Positions 44,242 through 53,561 of a stretch of DNA of 64,000 nt are shown here, piece after piece. The notes under the pieces are model-generated. The model was not told where the DNA came from, did no database searches, and was given only the letters and a program-made list of their open reading frames with translations. Within the stretch, counting starts at the first letter, position 1. Each line of letters opens with the position of its first letter. A program made the translations under genes and the position numbers. Origin of the DNA: Gp1-AA122 sp036378535 (GTDB taxonomy: Bacteria; Acidobacteriota; Terriglobia; Terriglobales; Acidobacteriaceae); NCBI GenBank assembly GCA_036378535.1, contig DASUWH010000073.1:1-64000 (forward strand), read 5' to 3'.

Positions 44242-45198
44242 ATGTACAAGGAATTTTTCGGCCTTCGCGCCAATCCGTTTAACGTAAATCCGGACCCGCG
44301 TTATCTGTTTCTGACGCGGCACACGGAAGAAGCCCTGGCCTGCTTGACGTATGGCATCCAGAGCCGCAAAGGCTTTGTGCTGCTCACGGGTGAAGTGGGG
44401 ACGGGGAAGACTACGCTTATCAACAAGTTGCTGGAATGGCTCAGGCTCCAGCAGGTGGCGACAGCGTTCATCTTCAATTCTCGTTTGAATGTGCCGCAGT
44501 TCATCGACTACATGATCACCGACTTCGGAATCAGCTGCGATTCCAAGTCGAAGAGCCAGATCCTGCTGAGGCTTTATAACTGGCTGCTCGACCGTTACCG
44601 AGCTGGTGAAACCGCGGTGCTAATCGTCGACGAGGCGCAGAACCTTTCGGACGAGGTACTGGAGGAAATCCGGCTGCTGACAAATCTCGAGACTTTTACG
44701 GAGAAATTACTGCAGATCATTGTTGTGGGTCAGCCGGAGCTGGAGGTAAGGTTGCGGCAGTCACATCTGCGCCAGTTGCGCCAGCGTTTGACCCTGCGGG
44801 CCAAGACCCATCCCCTGACATTGGATGAAACCCAGGCGTATGTGGCCCAGCGTTTACGCATCGCTGGAAGTAATGGGCGCATCATTTTTGATCCCGAAGC
44901 CGTTGCGCTTATTCACCGGCACGCGGCAGGCATTCCGCGAGTAATCAATCTTTTGTGTGAGCATGCACTGGTAAGCGCGTTCGTGGACCAGCAGCCGATT
45001 ATCTTGCCTTCCGTTGTGGAGGCGGTAGCGCGGGACTTCGATATGGCGGATAACTATATCGTCAGTCGCAGGGGCGATGCCGCACCACCCGCCAGCGACG
45101 ATAAATTTGACTTACTGGAAGCTTTAAAAACATTAGCTACCCTAGCCGACCGCTTGAAGGAATCAGACCAGGACGTCCCCAAGGAAAGGAAGATATGA
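44242..45198 (+). CDS. ExeA-like AAA ATPase of the EPS/exosortase locus
   Basis: 318 residues: MYKEFFGLRANPFNVNPDPR is the conserved start of the ExeA/GspA-like and PEP-CTERM ATPase (TIGR03015) families. Walker A is GEVGTGKTT, Walker B AVLIVDEAQNL, and the sensor and Arg-rich region is RLRQSHLRQLRQRLTLRAK. No membrane helix and no peptidoglycan-binding domain. It probably energises or regulates assembly of the export complex. Overlaps the kinase gene by four bases. Confidence 0.92.
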   Translation: MYKEFFGLRANPFNVNPDPRYLFLTRHTEEALACLTYGIQSRKGFVLLTGEVGTGKTTLINKLLEWLRLQQVATAFIFNSRLNVPQFIDYMITDFGISCDSKSKSQILLRLYNWLLDRYRAGETAVLIVDEAQNLSDEVLEEIRLLTNLETFTEKLLQIIVVGQPELEVRLRQSHLRQLRQRLTLRAKTHPLTLDETQAYVAQRLRIAGSNGRIIFDPEAVALIHRHAAGIPRVINLLCEHALVSAFVDQQPIILPSVVEAVARDFDMADNYIVSRRGDAAPPASDDKFDLLEALKTLATLADRLKESDQDVPKERKI

Positions 45199-46100
45199 GT
45201 CGAATCCATGAAGCACTGAAAAAAGCCGAGCAGGAACGGGCCGCGTCGCGAGCGGCGCAATTGGAAAATACGGGCAGTGCCGCCGACCTGATGCTCGAGC
45301 ACCCCGTTGCTGGGGCGGAGGGCGCTGCTGTCGCTATAGCGCCCAGCTTGGCATCGGCGTTTACCTACGATGCTTTGCTGGCCAGGTGTAATCAGAGCCA
45401 GTGGAATCCGGACCGAAGCACAATGCTTTTTTTCAATCCGCAGGAGAATGCGCGCGGCATGGAACAATTCCGAACGCTGCGATCGCGTCTGTATCACATT
45501 CGCGAAAACAGGGCGCTGACAAAACTATTGATCTGCAGCCCCCTGCAGCAAGAAGGCAAGTCCTTTGTGAGCGCCAACCTGGCGCAAGTATTGGTAAGAC
45601 AGCGCGGCCGCCGGGTGCTTCTGATCGATGCCGACTTGCGGGAGCCCACCTTACACCACTTCCTGGGAGCAGAACGCTCACCCGGTCTTTCCGAATATCT
45701 GGCGGGCCAGAGTGATGAATTCGGCGTAATCCAGCGCGGGCCCATGGAGAACCTGTTCTTTGTTGCTGCGGGGCAGCAGCACTCGACTCCTGCTGAGTTA
45801 GTGGCCAATGGGCGCCTGAAGCTTTTCCTTAGCCACGTAGAGAGCCTGTTCGATTGGGTACTGATTGACTCGCCTCCTGCGGTTCCAGTGTCCGACGCCA
45901 GTCTTCTCGCTAATTTCTGCGACGGGGTGCTTCTGGTAGTGAGATCGAACGTGACCCCGTTTGATGTCGCGCGTAAGGCCCGGCTGGAATTCAGGGACAA
46001 GCAACTGATCGGAGTGGTGCTGAACGCCGTGGCTGAGAACAGCACCTACTCGCAATACTACGAGTCCCGCTACGGCCAAAACCAGGCACAAGGCAATTAG
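45195..46100 (+). CDS. CpsD/CapB-type tyrosine kinase
   Basis: 301-residue stand-alone BY-kinase. Walker A is SPLQQEGKSF (usual SxxPGEGKT, here Gln replaces Pro-Gly), Walker A' is VLLIDADLREP and Walker B WVLIDSPPA. The C-terminus carries the tyrosine cluster YSQYYESRYGQ that is autophosphorylated. The N-terminal SRIHEALKKAEQER is the usual start of the PEP-CTERM-associated group (TIGR03018). It works with the separate Wzz-like protein encoded two genes upstream. Confidence 0.93.
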   Translation: MSRIHEALKKAEQERAASRAAQLENTGSAADLMLEHPVAGAEGAAVAIAPSLASAFTYDALLARCNQSQWNPDRSTMLFFNPQENARGMEQFRTLRSRLYHIRENRALTKLLICSPLQQEGKSFVSANLAQVLVRQRGRRVLLIDADLREPTLHHFLGAERSPGLSEYLAGQSDEFGVIQRGPMENLFFVAAGQQHSTPAELVANGRLKLFLSHVESLFDWVLIDSPPAVPVSDASLLANFCDGVLLVVRSNVTPFDVARKARLEFRDKQLIGVVLNAVAENSTYSQYYESRYGQNQAQGN

Positions 46101-46108
46101 GAACTAAC

Positions 46109-47479
46109 GTGATCCGGCTTTTCAATGTTTACTATCCCGCTCGCAAGCTGGTGCTGTTGACGGGAGAGGCTTTGATTATCTGGGTCTCCTTTTGGCTGGG
46201 TACGGTTTTGCAGTTTCGCGAAGACAGCTACTTAGTGCTGAACTTCGAGTACGGGTATTACAAGATCCTGTTGGTTACAGCTTCGGTACTGATTTGTTCG
46301 CACTGGTTTGATTTGTACGACCCTGCCCGGTTCAACTCTCCAAGGGAATTGTATTTCCGTATCTTGATGGTTCCGGGGCTGCTTGCCTTGGCTTTGGCGG
46401 CCATGGAGCGGGTATTCCCGCGTATCACTCCGGGAAATGGCGCCTTCCTGGTGGGCCTTGTCATTGTGACCATCGCGCTGATGGGTTGGCGAACGGCGTA
46501 TTCGTGGGCTTCCCGGCAACCCTATCTTCGAGAACGCGTTTATGTTCTTGGGACCGGCGATCGTGCACAGCGCGTAGTGGACGGTCTGAGAAAGCGAATC
46601 GACCTAGGATTCAACGTAGTCGGCTGGACAGGTGATCTCGGTCCTCTGGCCACGCGCGAAGAGGCGGCCAGCCACCTTCTGGAGGTGGGCAGGAATCACG
46701 TTCATCGGGTCATCGTGGCCATGCCTGATCGCCGTGGCGGCCTCCCCGTTCAGGAACTTATGCAATTGCGACTAGATGGGATCAAAGTGGAAGATGCGAC
46801 ATCCTGGTTGGAGAAGATCTCGGGGCGGATTGAAATCGACAATCTGTATCCGAGTTGGTTCATTTTTTCCGACGGATTCCGTTTCGGCGCCGGGGTCATG
46901 ATCCTACGCCGTATCGCGTCGATGGCGATTTCCCTGCTGGCCCTCATCGTTCTCTCGCCATTGCTTCCGCTTGTCGCATTGATTATCAAACTCGACTCAC
47001 CGGGACCGGTGCTCTACCGCCAGAAGCGCGCTGGGGTCAACAATGTCGTGTTTTCGGTATCAAAGTTCCGCACTATGCGCCAGGATGCTGAAGCGGTCAG
47101 CGGCCCCACGTGGGCGGGGCAAGATGATCCACGGATAACGAGAGTGGGGAAGTTTCTGCGAACGACACGGCTGGATGAAATACCTCAACTCTGGAGCGTG
47201 CTCCGCGGAGACATGGCTTTTATCGGGCCCCGTCCTGAGCGGCCTGAGTTCGTGGAGTGGTTGTCACGGGAAATCCCTTATTACGGGGTGAGGCACGTGA
47301 TTCGACCGGGGCTAACCGGCTGGGCGCAGATTCGCTACAAATACGGGAACACAGTGGAAGACGCAAAAGAAAAGCTGCAATACGACCTCTTCTACATGAA
47401 GAATATGTCCTTGGGGCTGGATCTGTTGATTATTTTTGAGACGGTGAAGACGGTTATTCTGGGGCGCGGAGCCCAATGA
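46109..47479 (+). CDS. undecaprenyl-phosphate sugar transferase (initiating)
   Basis: 456 residues: four N-terminal membrane helices, a soluble CoA-binding-like domain (REQRVYVLGTGDR region, about 150-250), a fifth helix (about 270-290) and the WbaP/WcaJ catalytic domain. The latter shows KRAGVNNVVFSVSKFRTM, TRLDEIPQLWSVLRGDM, FIGPRPERPEFV and RPGLTGWAQ. It transfers a hexose-1-phosphate to the lipid carrier, starting the repeat unit. TIGR03013-like, as in exosortase EPS loci. GTG start; overlaps the next gene by four bases. Confidence 0.93.
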   Translation: MIRLFNVYYPARKLVLLTGEALIIWVSFWLGTVLQFREDSYLVLNFEYGYYKILLVTASVLICSHWFDLYDPARFNSPRELYFRILMVPGLLALALAAMERVFPRITPGNGAFLVGLVIVTIALMGWRTAYSWASRQPYLRERVYVLGTGDRAQRVVDGLRKRIDLGFNVVGWTGDLGPLATREEAASHLLEVGRNHVHRVIVAMPDRRGGLPVQELMQLRLDGIKVEDATSWLEKISGRIEIDNLYPSWFIFSDGFRFGAGVMILRRIASMAISLLALIVLSPLLPLVALIIKLDSPGPVLYRQKRAGVNNVVFSVSKFRTMRQDAEAVSGPTWAGQDDPRITRVGKFLRTTRLDEIPQLWSVLRGDMAFIGPRPERPEFVEWLSREIPYYGVRHVIRPGLTGWAQIRYKYGNTVEDAKEKLQYDLFYMKNMSLGLDLLIIFETVKTVILGRGAQ

Positions 47480-48621
47480 AATTCTTATTCTGGTCGGCGG
47501 CAGGTCTGATCGCATACGCCTATTTTGGCTACGGTGCCTGGCTCTGGATACTTAAGCGATTTGGCCGGCGCCCGATCCGCCGTGCCCCCCAGTATCCGAA
47601 AGTTTCGTTGCTCATGGTGGTCCGCAATGAGCAGGACGTGATTGAACGCAAGTTGAACAACCTGGAGCAGCTTGATTATCCGCCGGAAATGATGGAATAC
47701 GTCATGGTTTCCGACGGTTCCAGCGATCACACGAACCAAATACTGAATCACTGGTCAGCGGACGTTCGCTTTAAGCTGATCTTCTTGCCCGAGTCGGCCG
47801 GCAAGGCAAATGGGCTCAACCAGGGAATGAGAGCGGCAACGGGTGAGATCGTGGTCCTTACCGATGCCCGGCAACATATTGAGGGCAAAGCTGTCCGCCT
47901 CTTAGTCGAGAACTTTGCCGATGAGCAAGTGGGCTGCGCGAGTGGAGAGCTTGTACTTGGAGATCCGGACTCGGGTGAGTCCATCGCAGGCATGGGGCTG
48001 TACTGGCGTATGGAGAAATGGCTACGCGACCTGGAATCGCAAACGGGTTCGGTAATCGGAGCTACAGGCGCACTATACGCTATCCGCCGCGACCTATTCT
48101 GTAGCATACCCGATGCAGCCATCCTGGATGATGTGTACCTACCCATGTGTGTGGCCCGGCAGGGTAAACGCGTGGTATTCGACGGTCGGGCTCGCGCCTG
48201 GGACCAGCCAAACCTGGGCGCGCAAAGAGAGTTTGGGCGCAAAGTGCGCACATTGAGTGGTAACTATCAGTTATTACATCTGGCACCCTGGCTGTTAAGC
48301 ACCGCCAATCGATTGCGGTTTCGATTTATCAGTCATAAGTTGTCACGCTTGATCGTGCCGTTCGCGCTGGCGGCGATTTTCGTCGCCTCGGTGTTTCTAC
48401 ACGAGCCGGTTTACCGGATTGCCTTCATTCTGCAGGTGCTTTTCTATGCATTGAGTGTGCTTGGCTTGGCCAGGATCAGTCCGCGCCCTGTGGCCCGGTT
48501 AGCGGATGCGGCTGCCACTTTGGTGCTGTTGAATACGGCCGCTGTGGTTGCATTCACGAAGTTCATTACGCGGCGCCAGGTAGCTTGGGGTGGGCACGAT
48601 CGCGTAGTCCGGACCGCTTAG
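47476..48621 (+). CDS. membrane glycosyltransferase family 2
   Basis: 381 residues. One N-terminal helix, a GT-A catalytic domain (KVSLLMVVRNEQDVIERKLN, YVMVSDGSSDHT, SAGKANGLNQGM, then DAR in place of DXD at VVLTDARQHI, and AILDDVYLP), and three C-terminal helices. Similar to polymerising or chain-extending GT2 enzymes. Substrate unknown. The stop is followed 14 bases later by the TTG of the next gene. Confidence 0.92.
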   Translation: MKFLFWSAAGLIAYAYFGYGAWLWILKRFGRRPIRRAPQYPKVSLLMVVRNEQDVIERKLNNLEQLDYPPEMMEYVMVSDGSSDHTNQILNHWSADVRFKLIFLPESAGKANGLNQGMRAATGEIVVLTDARQHIEGKAVRLLVENFADEQVGCASGELVLGDPDSGESIAGMGLYWRMEKWLRDLESQTGSVIGATGALYAIRRDLFCSIPDAAILDDVYLPMCVARQGKRVVFDGRARAWDQPNLGAQREFGRKVRTLSGNYQLLHLAPWLLSTANRLRFRFISHKLSRLIVPFALAAIFVASVFLHEPVYRIAFILQVLFYALSVLGLARISPRPVARLADAAATLVLLNTAAVVAFTKFITRRQVAWGGHDRVVRTA

Positions 48622-48635
48622 AGGGAGCGAGAATT

Positions 48636-49874
48636 TTGAAGGTCCTTTGGGTTAAGGCAGACAAATTGTTGCCGGTCAACAATGGGGGGAACATACGTTC
48701 CTACCATCTGCTGAAACATCTGGCACAGCGCCATGAATTGACCTTCTTGTCCTATTACGGCGGTGCGCCCGACCCGCAATACCAGAATGCGCTAAAAGCG
48801 GAGTTGCCTGGATCGGTGGTCGTGTGTACCGGAAAGAGAGAAGTCCAGGGCGCGGCCCGCGCGTGGGATTATGCCATGCATTTACCCGCACACGCGCCGT
48901 ACGCTGTGGCGCGATTCAGAGCGCGAGCCGTTCAGGAACTGATACGCAAGTGGTTTCGAGAAAGGCGCTTCGATGTTGCGGTATGCGATTTTCTTGACGC
49001 AGCCATCAATTTTCCTGAAGATATCGAGATTCCCTCTGTGCTCTTCCAGCATAACGTGGAGAGCGAAATCTGGCGGCGACACGCGATCACGGAAACGAAT
49101 GGGCTGCGGAAGCGGATCTACGGATTGGAATTTCGCAAGATGTTTCAGTATGAGCGAAAGACGATCCGCAGGTTTGATCACGTCATCGCGGTGTCGGAGA
49201 ATGATCGCCGTCTGATGACAGGCTGGGTGGATGGGTCGCGGATCACGGTGGTGCCTACCGGGGTGGATTTGCGGCAGTTCCAGCCGGTGGACGGACACGG
49301 CCCCACCTACCCACTAGTCGTCTTCACCGGCGCCATGGATTGGGAACCGAATGTGGATGCGGTTGAATATTTTTGTTCCGAGATCTGGCCTGCGGTGTTG
49401 GCTAAGATTCCTGGAGCTCGTTTTCGAATTGTAGGACGGAATCCTGATCAGCGAGTGCGCAAGCTAGTGGGCGCGACGGTGGAAGTAACTGGATCAGTGC
49501 CTTCGATTGTGGATCACCTTGGGGAAGCAGCAACGGTGGTCGTGCCTCTGCGAATCGGGGGCGGCACGCGTCTGAAAATTTACGAGGCTATGGCGATGGG
49601 CAAAGCCGTGGTATCGACATCTGTCGGTGCCGAAGGACTCGCTGTACATGACGGCACGGATATCGTGTTGGCGGATAGCGCGCCCCAGTTCGCCGCTGCT
49701 ATTGTGAAGCTGCTCACCAGCGAGGGCTCTCGCGTAAGCCTGGAACGTGCGGCAGCGCAACTTGCGGCCCGTTATGACTGGGCCGTCGTCAGCGAGAGCT
49801 TTGCAGAAGTGCTTGCTGGAGTGGTTGCGGGCTCCCAGCCAGGTAATGCGCGGGCTTTTGCTTTTCAGCACTGA
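48636..49874 (+). CDS. glycosyltransferase family 4
   Basis: 412-residue GT-B enzyme. The N-terminal VLWVKADKLLPVNNGGNIRS and HNVESEIWRRH, the central VFTGAMDWEPNVDAVEYF and the C-terminal RIGGGTRLKIYEAMAMGKAV and STSVGAEGL match the sugar-transferase group found in PEP-CTERM/EpsH loci. TTG at 48636 was chosen because GGGAG lies nine bases upstream and the preceding frame runs back into the GT2 gene. Confidence 0.9.
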   Translation: MKVLWVKADKLLPVNNGGNIRSYHLLKHLAQRHELTFLSYYGGAPDPQYQNALKAELPGSVVVCTGKREVQGAARAWDYAMHLPAHAPYAVARFRARAVQELIRKWFRERRFDVAVCDFLDAAINFPEDIEIPSVLFQHNVESEIWRRHAITETNGLRKRIYGLEFRKMFQYERKTIRRFDHVIAVSENDRRLMTGWVDGSRITVVPTGVDLRQFQPVDGHGPTYPLVVFTGAMDWEPNVDAVEYFCSEIWPAVLAKIPGARFRIVGRNPDQRVRKLVGATVEVTGSVPSIVDHLGEAATVVVPLRIGGGTRLKIYEAMAMGKAVVSTSVGAEGLAVHDGTDIVLADSAPQFAAAIVKLLTSEGSRVSLERAAAQLAARYDWAVVSESFAEVLAGVVAGSQPGNARAFAFQH

Positions 49875-49927
49875 GTTGTCGTCGCACGGGTTGTCAGCCG
49901 TGGTGTTGCGATCGAAGGGAATTTCCA

Positions 49928-51367
49928 TTGCGTTTTGATAATTCAGATCAGCGGGGTTGGCAGCGGGTTCATACGGCCGAGGTAAGTACGCCGGCTTTGC
50001 CGGAGAGGGAAGCCGGAGCCGCCAGCGCAGCTCCGAGCGATTTGCAGAGTTTCCGGTCAAGGGTTTCGCGCTACCAGCGTGAACCAGTGGCGGGCGCATT
50101 CTTCTGGCTGAGCGCATTCTATTTCGTCTACTGCGCGCGCCCGGAAGACTGGGTGAAGATCCTGGCCTATATCCCGCTGGCCAAGATCACCGGCATTCTG
50201 GCATTTGTGAGTTTGCTGCAGGCGGCGGGTAGAACACCGCGGAAATTCAAGGACTTGCCGGTAGAAGCGAAGTACCTGCTTGCCATGATCGGCCTGATGT
50301 ATGCGGCTGGATTTCTATCCCCCATCTGGAAAGGTGGCGCGGTCAATCACGATATTGATTTTTCAAAAGTCTTTGTCGCCTGGGTGCTGACATTTTTGTT
50401 AATTACAACCCTGCGCAGGCTGCGGCGGATCATCGTCATTCAAGCCGGGTCCGTGGCCGTGATCTGCTTTGTGGCGATCCTGAAGGGGCATTCTCTGCCG
50501 CGACTGGAGGGAGTGATCGGAGGTATTTATTCCAACCCTAATGACCTGGCGTTTGCCATCGTTCTTTCGGTGCCGTTCTGCTTGGCCTTTTTGCTGACGG
50601 CGAAAGGGATTTTCATCAAACTTATGTGGGGTTTGGGGCTGCTGGTCATGGGCGCGGCACTGTTCATGACAGCGTCCCGCTCCGGCTTTATTGACATGGC
50701 CATTGCCGGCAGCTTTTGCCTGTGGCATTTCGGCGTAAGGGGCAAGCGTCTGTACCTGGTGGTGGGGACACTGTTCGTCAGTGCGGCCATGATGATTGCG
50801 TTCGGAAACAAACTGCAGGATCGATTCTCTGTGATCATCGGCTCCGATGTTGGGACCAAAGCTGAGTTGAAGGCATACGACTCCTATCTAGAACGCAAAG
50901 AAGGAATGATCAAGGCCTTCTATGGCATCCTGCATTATCCGATTTTAGGAATCGGCAGTAACAATTTTCCGGTCTACTCGGGCAACTGGATTGATGTCCA
51001 CTGCGCCTATTTGCAGATGGGTGTGGAAGAAGGAATCCCAGCCCTGATCCTTTATCTGCTGTTCTTCCGGCGTGGATTCAAGAACCTGAAAGCGGTAACC
51101 AAAACAAAAAATCTGGATCCTGAGATTAAGTTGTATGCAGGTGCGTTGCATGCCTCCTTGATTGGATTCGTGGTAGGAGCTATTTTCGGCCCCGAGGCAT
51201 ACCAATATTTCTCTTATTTTGCCGTGGCATATACGGCCGTTCTTTTCGCGATCGTTAAGGAGCAACAGCAAAAAAGCACGACCGCCTTAGCTGAAACCCC
51301 GAAAAGAACGAGCTTATGGGAGACGAGCAAAACGAATGGTACCAAGCCGACCCTCGCGCTTCGCTAG
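49928..51367 (+). CDS. O-antigen ligase / Wzy-like polymerase
   Basis: 479-residue polytopic protein (about 11 helices) with the large periplasmic loop and Wzy_C-type signature (ASRSGFIDMAIAGSF; HYPILGIGSNNFPVYSG; HCAYLQMGVEEGI). This is the ligase or polymerase step of EPS assembly, at the position where exosortase loci encode TIGR03097-like proteins. TTG start, with GAAGGGAA upstream. Its last 32 bases overlap the next gene. Confidence 0.88.
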   Translation: MRFDNSDQRGWQRVHTAEVSTPALPEREAGAASAAPSDLQSFRSRVSRYQREPVAGAFFWLSAFYFVYCARPEDWVKILAYIPLAKITGILAFVSLLQAAGRTPRKFKDLPVEAKYLLAMIGLMYAAGFLSPIWKGGAVNHDIDFSKVFVAWVLTFLLITTLRRLRRIIVIQAGSVAVICFVAILKGHSLPRLEGVIGGIYSNPNDLAFAIVLSVPFCLAFLLTAKGIFIKLMWGLGLLVMGAALFMTASRSGFIDMAIAGSFCLWHFGVRGKRLYLVVGTLFVSAAMMIAFGNKLQDRFSVIIGSDVGTKAELKAYDSYLERKEGMIKAFYGILHYPILGIGSNNFPVYSGNWIDVHCAYLQMGVEEGIPALILYLLFFRRGFKNLKAVTKTKNLDPEIKLYAGALHASLIGFVVGAIFGPEAYQYFSYFAVAYTAVLFAIVKEQQQKSTTALAETPKRTSLWETSKTNGTKPTLALR

Positions 51368-52343
51368 TGACGTAGTCTCTCTGTTGCGCTGCTTGAGTTG
51401 CAGTTCCGCACTGCGGCAGCAGCACGACGGAGTGGAGTGTATTTCGTGCGGGCGCACGTATCCGGTGGTTCGCGGTGTCATCCGTTTCGTGGAGCCGGAG
51501 AATTACGCCGAAAGTTTCGGCTATCAGTGGAAAAGCTTTTCCAAGACCCAGCTGAAATTGCGCAACGCGGAGGCCGAGTTCCGCATGAAGACCCGCCTCG
51601 AGCCAGAAGACATGAAAGGAAGACTGGTGCTCGATGTGGGCTGCGGAATGGGCCGGTTCGCCGAAGTTGCGACCCGCTGGGGAGCACAGGTGATTGGTAT
51701 CGATTTAAGCGCAGCCGCTGAGGTGGCCGCGGAAAACCTTTCCGACCGAGATTTCGTCGCCTTGCAAGCCGACGTTTTCTCGCTGCCTTTCCCGCCCGAG
51801 TCGTTCGATCTCATCTACAGCATGGGGGTGCTGCACCACACTCCGGACTGCGAAAAGGCGTTCAAGAACCTGCCGCAGTATCTGCGTTGTGGAGGCAAAA
51901 TCGCTATCTGGGTGTACAGCGGCTACAACAAGTGGTACCGCTTTAGCGACGTCTATCGCAAAGTAACGCACCGGATGTCGAGCAGCACACTGCATCATCT
52001 TCTCAGAGTGGCAGTGCCACTTCTCTATGGAACCGATCGTGTTCTACGAGCCATACCGTTGCTGGGCCGGCCTCTTGCAGGGGCTGTTCACCACATCTTT
52101 CCGATCAGCCGCCATCCCAATGCGCAAATCAGGGTATTGGACACTTTGGATTGGTACTCGCCAAAGTACCAATCGAAACACACGTATGAGCAGGTGTTTC
52201 GCTGGTTTGAGAGTTGCGGCCTAGAGAATCTGGTGGTGGCTGACAATTCGATTGGAGTCCAGGGTCGTAAGCCGCTGCGGAAAGAGGCGACGCAGTCCAG
52301 CGGAGAGTCAGCAGAATCGCTAGCCGGCGCGGTGCCCAGGTGA
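51336..52343 (+). CDS. zinc-ribbon methyltransferase
   Basis: 335 residues. An N-terminal Trm112-like zinc ribbon (Cys pairs CLSCSSA and CISCGRTYP) is followed by a class I SAM-dependent domain (LVLDVGCGMGRFAEVATRWG, IGIDLS, DLIYSMGVLHHTPDCEKAF). Likely methylates a sugar or lipid-linked glycan in the EPS pathway; the context, not the sequence, suggests that. Overlaps the ligase gene by 32 bases, indicating coupling. Confidence 0.88.
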   Translation: MVPSRPSRFASDVVSLLRCLSCSSALRQQHDGVECISCGRTYPVVRGVIRFVEPENYAESFGYQWKSFSKTQLKLRNAEAEFRMKTRLEPEDMKGRLVLDVGCGMGRFAEVATRWGAQVIGIDLSAAAEVAAENLSDRDFVALQADVFSLPFPPESFDLIYSMGVLHHTPDCEKAFKNLPQYLRCGGKIAIWVYSGYNKWYRFSDVYRKVTHRMSSSTLHHLLRVAVPLLYGTDRVLRAIPLLGRPLAGAVHHIFPISRHPNAQIRVLDTLDWYSPKYQSKHTYEQVFRWFESCGLENLVVADNSIGVQGRKPLRKEATQSSGESAESLAGAVPR

Positions 52344-52353
52344 GTATGGCTCG

Positions 52354-53559
52354 ATGACCGCTCCAGGAGCTAAGAAACCAAGCAAGTGGGAGCGCACATC
52401 GCGTACCTTACGATGGCTTCCTAGGTTTGTGCTGCAAAGCGCCATGCGTCGTCGCCGGCGCAGCGGGATAGTGCACCTCATTATTGCACTGGCTGATCAC
52501 TTTGAACCCGCAGTCGTGCCGGGAAGAGGCGCGGCCCAAGCGCCGCCACAGGAACAACAGCGCAGGTTGGAAATATGGTGTCGCGAGTACCCGGAACTCG
52601 TCGAGGGGTGGCGTGACTCCGATGGCCGCTCTTTTGTGCATACCTACTTTTTTCCGGCTGAGCAGTATGAGCGCAGTTTGCTGACGCAGCTTGCAGACCA
52701 TTGCCACGATGGATGGGGCGAGGTCGAGATTCATCTACACCATGGCTTAATCGAGCCCGACACCGCCGAGAATACGCGCGCTCAGCTGATAAGATTTCGC
52801 GACCTTCTCGCCAGAGAACACGAGTGTTTGTCGTATTGGGACGGGAGCGGGACGCCCACGTATGCCTTCGTGCACGGAAATTTCGCGCTCGCCAATTCGG
52901 CCGGCGGACGTTTCTGCGGAGTCGATAACGAACTGGAGTTGCTGGCGGAAACCGGCTGCTACGCGGATCTGAGCCTGCCGCCAGGAGCTTTCCATCCGGC
53001 GCACATATCCAAAATCAATTCTCTCTATGAGTGCACTCCGCCACTGGGGCGAAAAGCTGCGCACCGTAGCGGTAAGGATCTGGCCTGTGGCAGAACACCG
53101 ATTACATTTCCGTTGATGGTGCAGGGACCGCTGGCGATGGAATTCAGCAGCGCACGACGAGGAAGCAGGATTTATATCGAAAATGGCGATCTAACTACGA
53201 CAAATCCGCCAAGTATTCAGCGATTAGCCGCGTGGAAGCGAGCGAGGATTTCCGTTAAAGGACGGCCGGACTGGATATTCATCAAACTGCAATGCCATGG
53301 CATGGATCCGCGTCACAGGGAGGCCATGCTGGGCAGTAGCATGCAATGCTTCCTGCGGGACATGGTGACCGGGGCGCAAGAACGTAATGAAGTTTTGCAC
53401 TTTGTTTCCGCGCGCGAGATGGTGAACATCATGTTGGCAGCCTGTGATGGGCGCGACGGTAACCCGGGATCTTATCGCGACTATCGTCTTAAGCGTGCTC
53501 AGGATTCGCATGGGCGAGCGCTTCGAGGTCGCAAGGCTGAAGCCACGGTGAAGAGCTAA
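52354..53559 (+). CDS. uncharacterised EPS-locus protein, deacetylase-like motifs
   Basis: 401 residues. No family named with certainty. It has an Arg-rich start (RTLRWLPRFVLQSAMRRRRR), then short motifs like those of metal-dependent polysaccharide deacetylases: ALADHFEP (Asp-His), EVEIHLHHG (HxHH), TYAFVHGNFAL and LQCHGMDPRHREAM. These are spread over residues 45-340 in the order of a deacetylase TIM-barrel. No signal peptide. In the operon it sits between a methyltransferase and the amidotransferase, three bases before the latter. A deacetylase or glycosyl hydrolase-like role is inference. Confidence 0.7.
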   Translation: MTAPGAKKPSKWERTSRTLRWLPRFVLQSAMRRRRRSGIVHLIIALADHFEPAVVPGRGAAQAPPQEQQRRLEIWCREYPELVEGWRDSDGRSFVHTYFFPAEQYERSLLTQLADHCHDGWGEVEIHLHHGLIEPDTAENTRAQLIRFRDLLAREHECLSYWDGSGTPTYAFVHGNFALANSAGGRFCGVDNELELLAETGCYADLSLPPGAFHPAHISKINSLYECTPPLGRKAAHRSGKDLACGRTPITFPLMVQGPLAMEFSSARRGSRIYIENGDLTTTNPPSIQRLAAWKRARISVKGRPDWIFIKLQCHGMDPRHREAMLGSSMQCFLRDMVTGAQERNEVLHFVSAREMVNIMLAACDGRDGNPGSYRDYRLKRAQDSHGRALRGRKAEATVKS

Positions 53560-53561
53560 TC

